This document shows, piece after piece, positions 33,996 to 42,705 of a stretch of DNA of 64,000 bases. This DNA comes from an uncultured Verrucomicrobiota bacterium (GTDB taxonomy: Bacteria > Verrucomicrobiota > Verrucomicrobiia > Limisphaerales > CAIQOK01). A program made the position numbers and the translations under genes. The notes beneath the pieces are model-generated. The model was not told where the DNA came from, did not search any database, and was given only the letters and a program-made list of their open reading frames with translations. The stretch lies in contig CAIQOK010000092.1 of NCBI GenBank assembly GCA_903873415.1, positions 1 to 64,000 of the forward strand, given 5' to 3'. The first letter of the stretch is position 1. Each line of letters begins with the position of its first letter.

Positions 33996-35450
33996 TCAGG
34001 CGGGAGTGGCTTTGATCCGCGCGTAGGCCGCCAGTGCCACTTCCCTGGCGATGCTGTGGTTGACCATCGGCTCGGGATAAGTGCGCCCCAGCTCAACCCC
34101 GGCCCGGCGGAGAATTTCCGGCCCGGCCATATGCGGCTGATGAATCCATTCCGTGGGCAGCTTGGCCAGCTCCGGACACCAGAGCCTCACATAGTCGCCG
34201 TTGGGATCGAACTTTTGGCCTTGGCTGATGGGGTTGAAAACGCGGAAGTAAGGGGCGGCATCCGCGCCACAGCCGGCGGTCCATTGCCACCCCGAGGTGT
34301 TCTGGGCAAGGTCCGCATCCACCAACGTGTCCCAGAACCACCGCGCCCCCTGCTGCCAGGGCAGCAAAAGATCCTTGACCAGAAAACTGGCGGTGATCAT
34401 CCGCACCCGGTTATGCATCCAGCCCGTGGCCCACAACTCGCGCATTCCCGCATCGACGATGGAATAACCGGTGAGGCCTTTTTGCCAGGCGCGCAGACAG
34501 ACGGCGTCGTCACGCCAGGGAAAATTCTGGAATGCGGGACGCAGGGGTTCAGTGGGCGTGTTTGGAAAATGGAAGAGCAGATGATGGGCGAATTCGCGCC
34601 AGCCGATTTCCGCAAGGAATTGCGAGCCGCGCCACTGTGCCGCCGAGAGCCCTCGTTGCGCCGCCATCCGGCTCACACCGGACCAGATTTGGCGCGGACT
34701 AATCTCACCAAAGTGCAGGTGCGGCGAAAGGCGCGAAGTGCCCGTCAAATCGGGCCGGTTGCGCTGGACGGAGTAACCATCAAAAGCGGCGGAAAGGAAC
34801 CGGTCCAGATGCACGGCCGCACCGGCCTCACCGGGTTGCCAGGCGGACTGCAACCCCCCGGCCCACGATATGGCCGGGTCGAGCTGCAACTCGGCCAGAG
34901 CGACTGACTTGGGCCAGCGGGCCGGGGACGAAATGGATGCCGGCAACGGAAAGGGTTCGGCCGGGTCGGGTTTGGCGAGGCAATGTTTCCAGAACGGGGT
35001 GAAGACCTGAAACGGCTTTCCACTCTGGTTGGCAATGGTCCAAGGTTCATGTAGCAGCGCGGCGTTGTAACTTTCGGCGCCGCAGCCGGCCGCGCGCAGC
35101 GCTTCCTTCACCCGGGCATCGCGGGCAATGACTGCGGGTTCGTAGCGCCGGTTCCACACGACCGACGTCGCACCGGTTTCCCGGACCAGTTCACCGAGGG
35201 TCTCCAGAGCGGGACCACAACGAATGACGAGCCGGGATCCCAGCCCGCGCAATCGGGTGTCCAGCGCCTGCAATGACCGGTGCATCCACCAGCGGGTCGC
35301 CCCCCCGGGCTGCCAGGGGGCCTCCTCCGCAGGTTCATGAATGAACACAGGAATAACAGGACAGCCGCTCTGAAGCGCGGCATGCAGGGCGGAATGGTCG
35401 GCAAGACGCAGGTCGATGCGGAACCAGACGATGACGGGAGAGTTTTTCAT
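33996..35450 (-). CDS. phrB: Deoxyribodipyrimidine photo-lyase (CPD class I type)
   Basis: The 484-residue flavoprotein repairs cyclobutane pyrimidine dimers with blue light. The N-terminal Rossmann-like antenna domain begins VIVWFRIDLRLADHSAL and has VVWNRRYEP. The C-terminal FAD domain contains TGTSRLSPHLHFGEISPRQIW-type blocks, GYSIVDAGMRELWATGWMHNR and WQWTAGCGADAAPYFRVFNP, the strong FAD/substrate signature (with GCG for the usual GTG). The stop of the upstream CIA30-like gene overlaps its start codon by 4 bases, so the two are translationally coupled. The DNA repair role is certain at family level; 6-4 specificity was not seen. Confidence 0.92.
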   Translation of the reverse strand: MKNSPVIVWFRIDLRLADHSALHAALQSGCPVIPVFIHEPAEEAPWQPGGATRWWMHRSLQALDTRLRGLGSRLVIRCGPALETLGELVRETGATSVVWNRRYEPAVIARDARVKEALRAAGCGAESYNAALLHEPWTIANQSGKPFQVFTPFWKHCLAKPDPAEPFPLPASISSPARWPKSVALAELQLDPAISWAGGLQSAWQPGEAGAAVHLDRFLSAAFDGYSVQRNRPDLTGTSRLSPHLHFGEISPRQIWSGVSRMAAQRGLSAAQWRGSQFLAEIGWREFAHHLLFHFPNTPTEPLRPAFQNFPWRDDAVCLRAWQKGLTGYSIVDAGMRELWATGWMHNRVRMITASFLVKDLLLPWQQGARWFWDTLVDADLAQNTSGWQWTAGCGADAAPYFRVFNPISQGQKFDPNGDYVRLWCPELAKLPTEWIHQPHMAGPEILRRAGVELGRTYPEPMVNHSIAREVALAAYARIKATPA

Positions 35451-36040
35451 GGCTGGGCCGGAGCAGCTTTGATCCAGCCGATTTCCAAGCGGAACGGGCC
35501 GGACTGTTTGTCCGCAATCAGAAACCCCACCGATGCGATTTTAGCCGGATCCAACGGCGGCACGCTGGTCAGGACACGACCTCGATAGGTCGGGACAAAA
35601 TCTTTGAACGCGAGCCGATGCTCCTCCCACTCGTCACGCTTCGTCAAAAAGGAACACTGATAAAAAGGGGCGTCAAAACCCGATCCGGTCCGGACACTGC
35701 ACTTGTAACGCTGACCGTCGCCCCGAACCCGGATTATTAAAACGCCCAAGCCGCGAAGATCCCCGCCCACCGGTCCGGACCGGACGGAAGCGAACCCGCC
35801 GTTGTTTTCCAGAGACACGTTGCCGCTAAAGATGGCGCACCCATTGGTGGAAACCTGGAACCGGCTGGCAGAGACCCCGCCCATGACATCGTCATTGACG
35901 ACCTGCCAGCCGGGCTCTTTAGAAGCGGAGTGAAAATCGAACAGGGTGGTTTCAGGCACGGCGTCGGCATTCATGGCGAGGAAAAAACAGGTCCAAAGGA
36001 TCGCGGCGGGGATGACGATGAGGGTTTTCAGCGGATTCAT
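35447..36040 (-). CDS. Exported CIA30-family (complex I intermediate-associated 30-like) protein
   Basis: The 197-residue protein starts with a hydrophobic signal sequence (about residues 7-27) and then a beta-sandwich of the CIA30/galactose-binding type: WQVVNDDVMGGVSASRF, LENNGGFASVRSGP, YKCSVRTGSGFDAPFYQCSF and DFVPTYRGR are typical. In bacteria this family is often found next to photolyase and SRPBCC genes, as here. Function in bacteria is unknown. It is coupled to phrB by a 4-base overlap and follows the SRPBCC gene by 6 bases, so the three genes form one operon. Confidence 0.8.
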   Translation of the reverse strand: MNPLKTLIVIPAAILWTCFFLAMNADAVPETTLFDFHSASKEPGWQVVNDDVMGGVSASRFQVSTNGCAIFSGNVSLENNGGFASVRSGPVGGDLRGLGVLIIRVRGDGQRYKCSVRTGSGFDAPFYQCSFLTKRDEWEEHRLAFKDFVPTYRGRVLTSVPPLDPAKIASVGFLIADKQSGPFRLEIGWIKAAPAQP

Positions 36041-36046
36041 AAGGTT

Positions 36047-36511
36047 TCACTTGATGCCGGTGGAAGGACTGGCGAAGCGTTTTTGCAGCGCGGCGCAACG
36101 GAACTGGAAAATCCGCTCGATATCAGGGCGGACAAACCATCGGTGAGCCAGCAGATCCAAGGGCACCGCATATCGCACATGGTCACGGGTCAGCGTTCCG
36201 CCGTTGTGCGGCTGGAAAGTGTGTTCATGAATCCACATCCGGTAAGGCCCTCTTAATTGTTCATCCACGAAGCGGCGCTGCGGTTCCCACACATTAATCC
36301 GGGTCCGCCATTTCATCGGCAGGCCGCGCACGCGGAGTTGGTAATCAATCAGGGCTCCTTCGCGCATCACCACGGGGCCCGGGGTGATCGTGCGCAGATT
36401 CAGCCACGGCGGGGTGAGCAGATCCAAATTGGCCGGGTCGCTGAAGAACGGGAAGATTCTATCCGGGGGCTGGGGAAGCCAGAGTTCGGCGGTGAATTCG
36501 CGGATGCGCAT
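36047..36511 (-). CDS. SRPBCC (START-like) ligand-binding protein
   Basis: The 154-residue product has the SRPBCC fold order: an N-terminal strand FTAELWLPQPPDRIFPFFSDPANLDLLTPPWLN (given here as the family landmark, in pieces: LPQPPDRIFPFFSDPANL), WRTRINVWEPQRRFVDEQ and a C-terminal helix with FQFRCAALQKRF. The COG4276-like subgroup occurs with photolyase and carotenoid genes in many bacteria. Binding a hydrophobic ligand, perhaps a pigment or quinone, is inference. It starts the operon with the CIA30-like gene and phrB; its ATG is at 36511. Confidence 0.75.
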   Translation of the reverse strand: MRIREFTAELWLPQPPDRIFPFFSDPANLDLLTPPWLNLRTITPGPVVMREGALIDYQLRVRGLPMKWRTRINVWEPQRRFVDEQLRGPYRMWIHEHTFQPHNGGTLTRDHVRYAVPLDLLAHRWFVRPDIERIFQFRCAALQKRFASPSTGIK

Positions 36512-36570
36512 CTGGATTAGGGTTCAGGAACAAGCCGATCTCGGAACTGCTCTGTGTGCCGCGGTCGGTG

Positions 36571-38049
36571 TCAGGCCAAATCCTCCAGCAGCAGCTTGGA
36601 GCTGATCCGTGCGGATTCAAAAATGACGGGCAGGCCGCTGCCGGGGTGGGTGCCGCCGCCCACCAGGTACATGCGACTGAATTCCTCGAAGCGGTTTTGA
36701 GGGCGCAGGTTGAGCATCTGGGCGAAGTTGTGGGCCAGATTGAAGGTGGCTCCGCGATAAATATCCAGTTTGCTCTCCCAGTCCGCCGGGGTGATCACAC
36801 GTTCGAACCGGATTCGTTTCTCGATATCAACAATTCCCAGCTTGGCCAACTGGCGCAGGGCAAGATCCCAGTAGCGCTTGGTTTCTTTCTTCCAATCCAC
36901 ATTGGCGTGCTGATGGGTGACAGGCAGCAGCACATACAGGGCGCTGTGCCCCGGCGGGGCCATGGTGGGATCTGTCAGGACTGGATTGGCGACGTAAAAG
37001 GAAGGATCCTCGGACAACACGTGCCGGTGCTCAATATCGTTGAGGTTCTGACGGTAATCCTTTGTGACGTAAATGTTATGATGCGCGAGATGGTCGAATT
37101 TCCCCTCCACACCAAGATAGAGCATGAACGTGGAGCAGGAGAAGTCCTTCTTGGCCACCTTCGCATCACTCCAGCGGCGACGGAGACGGTCCGGAACGAG
37201 CTTGGTGATGGCGTTGGCAAAATCGGCGTTAAGCATGACCGCGTCGGCGCGCTGCTCGCCCTGCGCGGTGCGCACGCCCACGGCGCGGCGGCCCTCAAAG
37301 AGAATTTCCTCCACGGCTGTGTTGAGCTGGATTTTCACCCCCAGTTCCCGGGCCACACGCGCCATGTTCTCCGAGATGGCGCTGCAGCCGCCCGTTGGGT
37401 GCCAAATGCCGTGCTCGTATTCCAGGAAGGAGAGAATGGAAAACAGGCTTGGGCATTGGAAGGGCGACATGCCGAGATATTTCGCCTGGAAGGTGAAAGC
37501 CAGTTGCAGCCGGGGATCCTTAAAGTAGCCTGCCAACTCGGAGTGCAACGATTTCCATGGCTTGAGGAAAGGCAGCACCGAGAGCAGTCGCAAACTGAGC
37601 AGACTCTTCCAGCCCGGGTAGGGCATCTGCAGGCACGGCGCAAACTTCTCCAGCTTCACCCGGTTGTAATCCATGAAACGGCGGAAACCTTCGGCGTCCT
37701 GCGGCGAAAGCCGGGCAATCTCCGCCACCATGCGATCCATGTCGGGCGTCGCATTCAACTCCCCACCCGCACCGAAAAGAATCCGGTACTGCGGGTCCAG
37801 CTTGGTCATAGGCACCTCTTGGTAGAGGTCGCGGCCGACGGACTGGAAGATCTCTTGAAGGATCTGCGGGTAGAGGAAAAACGTGGGGCCCAAGTCGAAA
37901 CGGTAGCCGCCGCTTTCAATGGCGGAGGTGCGGCCTCCCACTCTGGGTTGTTTCTCCAGAACCGTCACTTCCGCTCCGCCCTTGGCAAGCAACATGGCGG
38001 ATGCCAGCCCCCCCGGCCCGGCTCCGATAACAACAACACGACGCGACAT
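36571..38049 (-). CDS. Phytoene/diapophytoene desaturase-type FAD oxidoreductase (CrtI/CrtN family), copy 1
   Basis: The 492-residue protein begins with the FAD dinucleotide loop VVVIGAGPGGLASAMLLAK and the VTVLEKQPRVGGR strand. The C-terminal CrtI signature region is VGGGTHPGSGLPVIFESA. Such enzymes introduce double bonds into, or oxidise, carotenoid precursors. Which step (CrtI, CrtN, or the CrtP-like terminal oxidase) cannot be read from the sequence alone, but with the aldehyde dehydrogenase upstream and a second family member at 40289, a C30 pathway is a good hypothesis. It follows the aldehyde dehydrogenase gene by 37 bases on the same strand. Confidence 0.85.
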   Translation of the reverse strand: MSRRVVVIGAGPGGLASAMLLAKGGAEVTVLEKQPRVGGRTSAIESGGYRFDLGPTFFLYPQILQEIFQSVGRDLYQEVPMTKLDPQYRILFGAGGELNATPDMDRMVAEIARLSPQDAEGFRRFMDYNRVKLEKFAPCLQMPYPGWKSLLSLRLLSVLPFLKPWKSLHSELAGYFKDPRLQLAFTFQAKYLGMSPFQCPSLFSILSFLEYEHGIWHPTGGCSAISENMARVARELGVKIQLNTAVEEILFEGRRAVGVRTAQGEQRADAVMLNADFANAITKLVPDRLRRRWSDAKVAKKDFSCSTFMLYLGVEGKFDHLAHHNIYVTKDYRQNLNDIEHRHVLSEDPSFYVANPVLTDPTMAPPGHSALYVLLPVTHQHANVDWKKETKRYWDLALRQLAKLGIVDIEKRIRFERVITPADWESKLDIYRGATFNLAHNFAQMLNLRPQNRFEEFSRMYLVGGGTHPGSGLPVIFESARISSKLLLEDLA

Positions 38050-38086
38050 GCTTATTGTTTAAACAAAACCAACCGGTTGAGCAAGT

Positions 38087-39469
38087 TTAGTCGCTGAGCA
38101 GGAAGCCCATGGCGCGCTTCAAAACCGCCAGCGACAGCTTCTGCGGCGGGTAACGAAACGGCGTGTCCAGCCAGAGGGCCCGCCGAAGCACCGAACGGGA
38201 ATGGGAAAAGGCTTCGAAGCCGGCCCGGCCATGAGAGGCACCCATGCCGCTGGGACCCAGCCCCCCAAAGGGCAGAGCGCCCCCGATCATGTGCGACACG
38301 GTGTCGTTGACGCAGGCCCCGCCGGAAGGCACCTCTGCCAGCACCCGCCGCTCTGTGGCATGGTTTCGGGTGAAAAGATAGAGCGCCAAGGCCGTGGGCC
38401 GTCCGCGCAGCAATTCCAAAGCCTCCTCCAACCCGTCAAATTCCAGAACGGGCAGAATGGGACCGAAGATTTCCTCCTGCATCACCCGGGCGGAGGGATC
38501 CACCTTTGTCAGAACTGTGGGGGCAATGAAACGCTCCGCCGCATCGTGCGCGCCGCCATGTTCCACCCGGCCGTCCGTCAAATAACCCGCCAGCCGGGTG
38601 AAATGGCGGGCGTTGACGATGCGGCCGTAATCCGGGCTGCAGCGGGCGTCATCGCCGTAAAAACGGCGGATGTTTTTTTTCAGCGCCGCAATAAAGGGCT
38701 CACTCACCGCACGGTCCACCAACACGAAATCCGGCGCGACGCAGGTCTGCCCGGCATTGAGGAATTTCCCCCAGACAATCCGCCGGGCGGCCAGCTCCAC
38801 CGCGGCATCGGCGCAAACCAGCGTCGGGCACTTGCCCCCCAATTCCAAAGTGACCGGCGTGAGATGGCGGGCCGCCGCAGCCATGACACTGCGACCCACC
38901 CGCGTGCTGCCGGTGAAAAAGATTTTGTCAAAACGCTCCGTCAGCAGCGCCTCGGCCACCTCAGCGCCCCCCTCAACCGCGCAGACAAACTCCTCCGGAA
39001 ACGTTTCCCTGATCAGCGCCGCCACCGCCTCGGAAGTGCGCGGAGCCAGCTCGGAGGGTTTGACCACGGCGCAGTTGCCCGCCGCAATGGCGCTGACCAG
39101 CGGTGCAAGAATCAACTGGGCCGGGTAATTCCAAGGACCGAACAGCAACGCAACCCCGTAGGGTTCGGGCTGGATCCAGCTCCGGGCGGGTGCGGAAAAC
39201 CAAGCCGTTGGCCGGCGCGCCGCAGCGGACCATCTGCGCAGTTGCCTGACGGCATGCCGGATCTCCGCCTGCACCAAACCCAGTTCCGATGCGTAGGCTT
39301 GCAGGGGGGATTTGTTCAGATCGGATTGGAGTGCTGCAAGCAGGGGGGACTCATGGCGCACCAGAGCGGCGGACAGGGCTTGAAGTTGGGCCCGGCGGAA
39401 ATCCAAAGGACGCGTGGCGCCGGATTGAAAAAAGGCCCGCTGGCGCTGAACAAAATTGGCAAAATTCAT
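38087..39469 (-). CDS. NAD(P)-dependent aldehyde dehydrogenase, ALDH3-like, probably for carotenoid aldehydes
   Basis: The 460-residue protein has the aldehyde dehydrogenase landmarks: FGPWNYPAQLILAPL in the substrate channel, FFTGSTRVGRSV in the cofactor site, the general-base Glu in TLELGGKCP and the nucleophile Cys in NAGQTCVAPD. Length and absence of an N-terminal extension suit the ALDH3-like group used in staphyloxanthin-type pathways to turn a terminal carotenal into a carboxylate. The setting between two CrtI/CrtN-type genes supports that role but does not prove it. It is divergent from the TPR gene at 39517. Confidence 0.85.
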   Translation of the reverse strand: MNFANFVQRQRAFFQSGATRPLDFRRAQLQALSAALVRHESPLLAALQSDLNKSPLQAYASELGLVQAEIRHAVRQLRRWSAAARRPTAWFSAPARSWIQPEPYGVALLFGPWNYPAQLILAPLVSAIAAGNCAVVKPSELAPRTSEAVAALIRETFPEEFVCAVEGGAEVAEALLTERFDKIFFTGSTRVGRSVMAAAARHLTPVTLELGGKCPTLVCADAAVELAARRIVWGKFLNAGQTCVAPDFVLVDRAVSEPFIAALKKNIRRFYGDDARCSPDYGRIVNARHFTRLAGYLTDGRVEHGGAHDAAERFIAPTVLTKVDPSARVMQEEIFGPILPVLEFDGLEEALELLRGRPTALALYLFTRNHATERRVLAEVPSGGACVNDTVSHMIGGALPFGGLGPSGMGASHGRAGFEAFSHSRSVLRRALWLDTPFRYPPQKLSLAVLKRAMGFLLSD

Positions 39470-39516
39470 AATCGGCTTGGTAAAAGCTCTCCCGCCGCGT
39501 ATTAGTTCGTCAAGCG

Positions 39517-40281
39517 ATGATTCATTTTGGTTGCATCCTGATGCTGATGACCGCGCTGCTGGTGCGGGCCGACTCCGTGGCGGACAGGCTCACGGCAGGC
39601 GGCATCGCGGAATTCACCGCCGCCTATCAGGCTTGGGACGGTGCGCGGTTCGAGACCGCCGCGCAACTCTTTCGTCAGGCCTCAACCCGAACGCCGGAGA
39701 CGGCCGCCTCGTTTTACTGGCTCGGAGTGGCGGAGTTTCACCGCACCCTGCAGTTAAACACCCAGCCCACCAATTCCGCCGCCGCCGCCAGGACGCTCGA
39801 CACCGCGGTTGCAGACCTCAACACCGCCCTGCGTCTGGACTCAACAAACCCCGAAACCCACGCCCTGCTGGGCACGCTCTACGGCATGAAAATCAACGGC
39901 AACCCACTGCGCGCGGTCTGGTTCGGCCCGCGTCTGGTCCGCCATCGCGCCCGGGCTCTCGAGTTCGGGATGGACAATCCCCGGGTTCAGTATCTGCTGG
40001 GCATGTGCCAATTCCATATGGCCGGGAAGCCTGAAGCCTGGAGTGAGGCCCTGGCAACGCTGCAGAGAGCGGAAAAGCTCTTCAACGCGGAATCCAAGTC
40101 CGCCCCCGCGCCTCTGGCTCCGCGCTGGGGACACGACAGTTGCCTGACATTTATCGGACGGACCTGCGAGAGCCTGGGCCGGAGGACGGAGGCCGTGGAT
40201 TATTTCCACCGCGCGCTGGCCCTCCACCCGGGCGACAGCGTGGCGCTGGCCGGCCTTGAGCGGTTGCGGGCATCCAAATGA
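39517..40281 (+). CDS. Exported TPR-like protein
   Basis: The 254-residue protein has an N-terminal hydrophobic segment (MIHFGCILMLMTALLVRA) suited to a signal peptide. The remainder is helical with tetratricopeptide-like pairs: FETAAQLFRQASTRTPETAASFYWLG, LDTAVADLNTALRLDSTNPETHALLG in pieces, and TEAVDYFHRALALHPGDSVALAG. The conserved spacing of small and aromatic residues suits three to four TPR motifs. A scaffold or binding role is likely. The stop codon is 7 bases before the start of the second desaturase gene, so the two are probably co-transcribed. Confidence 0.75.
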   Translation: MIHFGCILMLMTALLVRADSVADRLTAGGIAEFTAAYQAWDGARFETAAQLFRQASTRTPETAASFYWLGVAEFHRTLQLNTQPTNSAAAARTLDTAVADLNTALRLDSTNPETHALLGTLYGMKINGNPLRAVWFGPRLVRHRARALEFGMDNPRVQYLLGMCQFHMAGKPEAWSEALATLQRAEKLFNAESKSAPAPLAPRWGHDSCLTFIGRTCESLGRRTEAVDYFHRALALHPGDSVALAGLERLRASK

Positions 40282-40288
40282 AAACAAC

Positions 40289-41767
40289 ATGAGCGGAAAA
40301 AAAGTCATAGTCATCGGATCGGGTCTGGGCGGGTTGTCGGCGGCCATCTCGCTCAGACAGTCGGGCTACGAGGTGGAAATCTTCGAGAAAAACGCGCAGA
40401 TCGGCGGCAAGCTCAACGTGCTCAAGGACCGGGGTTACACGTTTGATCTCGGCCCGTCCATCCTGACGCTGCCTCATATTTTCGAGCGCCTCTTCGAACG
40501 CAGCGGCCGCAAGATGGCCGACTATATTTCGATCCGCCCGTTGCGTCCGCACTGGCGGAATTTTTTCGAGGACGGCATCACGCTGGACCTCTACCCGGAG
40601 CCGGAAAAGATGGCCGCCGAGGCCCGCAAAGTGGGCGAACCGCCGGAGAACATCGAGCGGTTTCTGAAGTACTCCGCCGGCCTTTACGACCTGACCAACG
40701 AGGGCTATTTCGAGCAGGGACTGGACAACTGGCGCGATTTCGCCCGGCATTACGGCCTCTGGAAATTTTTCCAGTTCGACCTCTTCCGCAACATGCATCA
40801 GGGCGTGGCTTCGCATCTCAAAACCCCCTATTTCCGCGATATATTCGACTTCTTCATCAAATATGTCGGATCCTCGGCGCAGCGGGCCCCGGCGTTCATG
40901 AACGCCATGCCCACCATCCAGTTCCGCTACGACCTGTGGTATGTCGACGGCGGCCTTTACAATATCGCGCTGGGCTTGCGCCGACTGATGGATGAGCTAG
41001 GCATCAAAATCCATCTCAACGCCCCGGTGAGCGATGTCCGGCGCGAGGGCTCCCGCGTCTCCGGCCTGGTGGCCAACGGCACCTTCCACGCCGCCGACAT
41101 CATCGTGTCCAACATGGAGGTCATCCCCGCCTACGAGCAACTGCTGCGCGAGGACAAGACTTTCATCGCCTCGCTGGAAAAGAAGCTTGAGCCGGCCTGC
41201 TCCGGCCTGATCTTGGACTTGGGGTTGGATTGCAAATATCCGCAGCTGGCGCACCACAATTTCTTCTTCAGCGCCCACCAGCGGGGGCATTTCCACACCG
41301 TCTTTCAAAAACGCCAGATGCCCGACGACCCGACCATCTATCTGGTCGCGGCCTCCAGGTCGGATCCGGGCGTGGCACCGGCCGGTTGCGACTGCCTGAA
41401 AATCCTGCCCCACATCCCCTACATCGACGACAAGCATCCGTTGACGCGGGAGGATTATCTTAAATTCAAGGAGCGGATTTTGGACAAGCTGGAGCGGATG
41501 GGATTGAAAGACCTGCGCAAGCACATTGTGTTTGAGCATGTCTGGACCCCGCTGGACATCCGGGAACAATACAATTCCAACAAGGGCTCCATCTACGGAG
41601 TGGTTAGCGACCGTTGGAAAAATCTGGCCTTCAAAGCCCCAAAACAAAGCACACTTTATCCCAACCTCTTTTTCGTCGGCGGCTCGGTCAATCCCGGCGG
41701 CGGAATGCCCATGGTGGTCCTCTGTGGCCAGAACGTGGCCAGAAAAATCGTCGCTTGGGACAAGTAA
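40289..41767 (+). CDS. Phytoene/diapophytoene desaturase-type FAD oxidoreductase (CrtI/CrtN family), copy 2
   Basis: The 492-residue protein starts MSGKKVIVIGSGLGGLSAA (FAD loop), followed by VEIFEKNAQIGGK. The C-terminal signature is FFVGGSVNPGGGMPMVVL. A longer frame opens at 40256, but the ATG at 40289 puts the Rossmann strand at the N-terminus and follows the TPR stop by 7 bases. It is clearly different from the copy at 36571, so the two may act on successive steps. The synthase that would make the C30 or C40 precursor is not in this window. Confidence 0.85.
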   Translation: MSGKKVIVIGSGLGGLSAAISLRQSGYEVEIFEKNAQIGGKLNVLKDRGYTFDLGPSILTLPHIFERLFERSGRKMADYISIRPLRPHWRNFFEDGITLDLYPEPEKMAAEARKVGEPPENIERFLKYSAGLYDLTNEGYFEQGLDNWRDFARHYGLWKFFQFDLFRNMHQGVASHLKTPYFRDIFDFFIKYVGSSAQRAPAFMNAMPTIQFRYDLWYVDGGLYNIALGLRRLMDELGIKIHLNAPVSDVRREGSRVSGLVANGTFHAADIIVSNMEVIPAYEQLLREDKTFIASLEKKLEPACSGLILDLGLDCKYPQLAHHNFFFSAHQRGHFHTVFQKRQMPDDPTIYLVAASRSDPGVAPAGCDCLKILPHIPYIDDKHPLTREDYLKFKERILDKLERMGLKDLRKHIVFEHVWTPLDIREQYNSNKGSIYGVVSDRWKNLAFKAPKQSTLYPNLFFVGGSVNPGGGMPMVVLCGQNVARKIVAWDK

Positions 41768-41791
41768 TCCCTCCGCCCGACCCCTCCGGCT

Positions 41792-42559
41792 TCAGCTTGG
41801 GCGACCCGGGTTGATACCGGATGCTCCGGGGTTTGAATGGCGAGGTTTGCGCCGCAGCCCGTTTTGCAGCCACAAGCGCCACACCATCCATAACGCCTCC
41901 CGCACAATGTTCCCGGACATCTTCGACGCGCCCTGAAAGCGGTCGGTGAAAATAATCGGCACCTCCACCACCTTCATTCCCTGACGCCACAGCTTGTGGG
42001 TCAGCTCAATCTGGAAACTGTAACCGTTGGAACGGACCGCATCGAGATCGAGCGCCTGAAGTGCGCGGCGGCGAAAGCATTTGAAACCCCCGGTGGGGTC
42101 TGTGAATGGCATGCCCGTGATGAGATGAACATAAGCCGCCGCCCCCTTGCTGAGCATCAGCCGGCTCAGGGGCCAGTTGATGACCCGGATCCCGTGGACG
42201 TAGCGGGAGCCCAAAGCCAGATCGGCGTTCTTAGCCGCCTCGAGCAGGACCGGAATGTCATCTGGATTATGCGAGAAATCCCCATCCATCTCGAACACGA
42301 ATTCATAGCCTCGTTCCAGCGCCCATTTGAAACCGGCGATATAGGCGCGGCCCAATCCGTTCTTCTCGGCGCGGTGCAGAACATGAATCGAGGAATGCTG
42401 GGCCGCCAGTTCATCCGCAATCCGCCCGGTGCCGTCCGGTGAACTGTCGTCCACCACCAGCAGGTCCGCCGGGGTGGGCAGCGCCAAAAGACGTCGGGCG
42501 AGCGGGGGGAGATTATCCCGCTCATTGTAGGTCGGCACGACGATCAGCGCAGAGTTCAT
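41792..42559 (-). CDS. Polyprenol-phosphate sugar transferase, Dpm1-like GT2
   Basis: The 255-residue product is a GT-A glycosyltransferase like dolichol-phosphate mannose synthase. It starts SALIVVPTYNERDNLPPL, has LLVVDDSSPDGTG and the metal-binding FEMDGDFSHNPDD, and the acceptor-side block TDPTGGFKCFRRRAL. It has no C-terminal GtrA-like membrane domain, so it is the soluble/peripheral type. A longer frame starts at 42616, but the ATG at 42559 gives the family N-terminus. It is convergent with the second desaturase gene. It may glycosylate the carotenoid acid or make a lipid-linked sugar for another path; both are inference. Confidence 0.8.
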   Translation of the reverse strand: MNSALIVVPTYNERDNLPPLARRLLALPTPADLLVVDDSSPDGTGRIADELAAQHSSIHVLHRAEKNGLGRAYIAGFKWALERGYEFVFEMDGDFSHNPDDIPVLLEAAKNADLALGSRYVHGIRVINWPLSRLMLSKGAAAYVHLITGMPFTDPTGGFKCFRRRALQALDLDAVRSNGYSFQIELTHKLWRQGMKVVEVPIIFTDRFQGASKMSGNIVREALWMVWRLWLQNGLRRKPRHSNPGASGINPGRPS

Positions 42560-42705
42560 TCGTATGAAGCCTGCCAGCATAAGTAAACAACCCGCCGTCC
42601 GATAACAAGCCGACATTTACCGCCGCCGCACGGAGACCCGGCCCCGCCCGCAGGTGCCCCGAGTTGCCTTGCAACCCGCGGCAGAACTCCTAGCCTTGCC
42701 ACACA

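Noticed and set aside
36556-38097. A 513-codon plus-strand frame opposite the first desaturase gene
   Set aside because: The minus-strand frame has a clear FAD-binding start and CrtI signature; the plus frame is its shadow.
38201-39505. A 434-codon plus-strand frame opposite the aldehyde dehydrogenase gene
   Set aside because: The minus strand has the catalytic Cys and Glu motifs; the plus frame is antisense noise.
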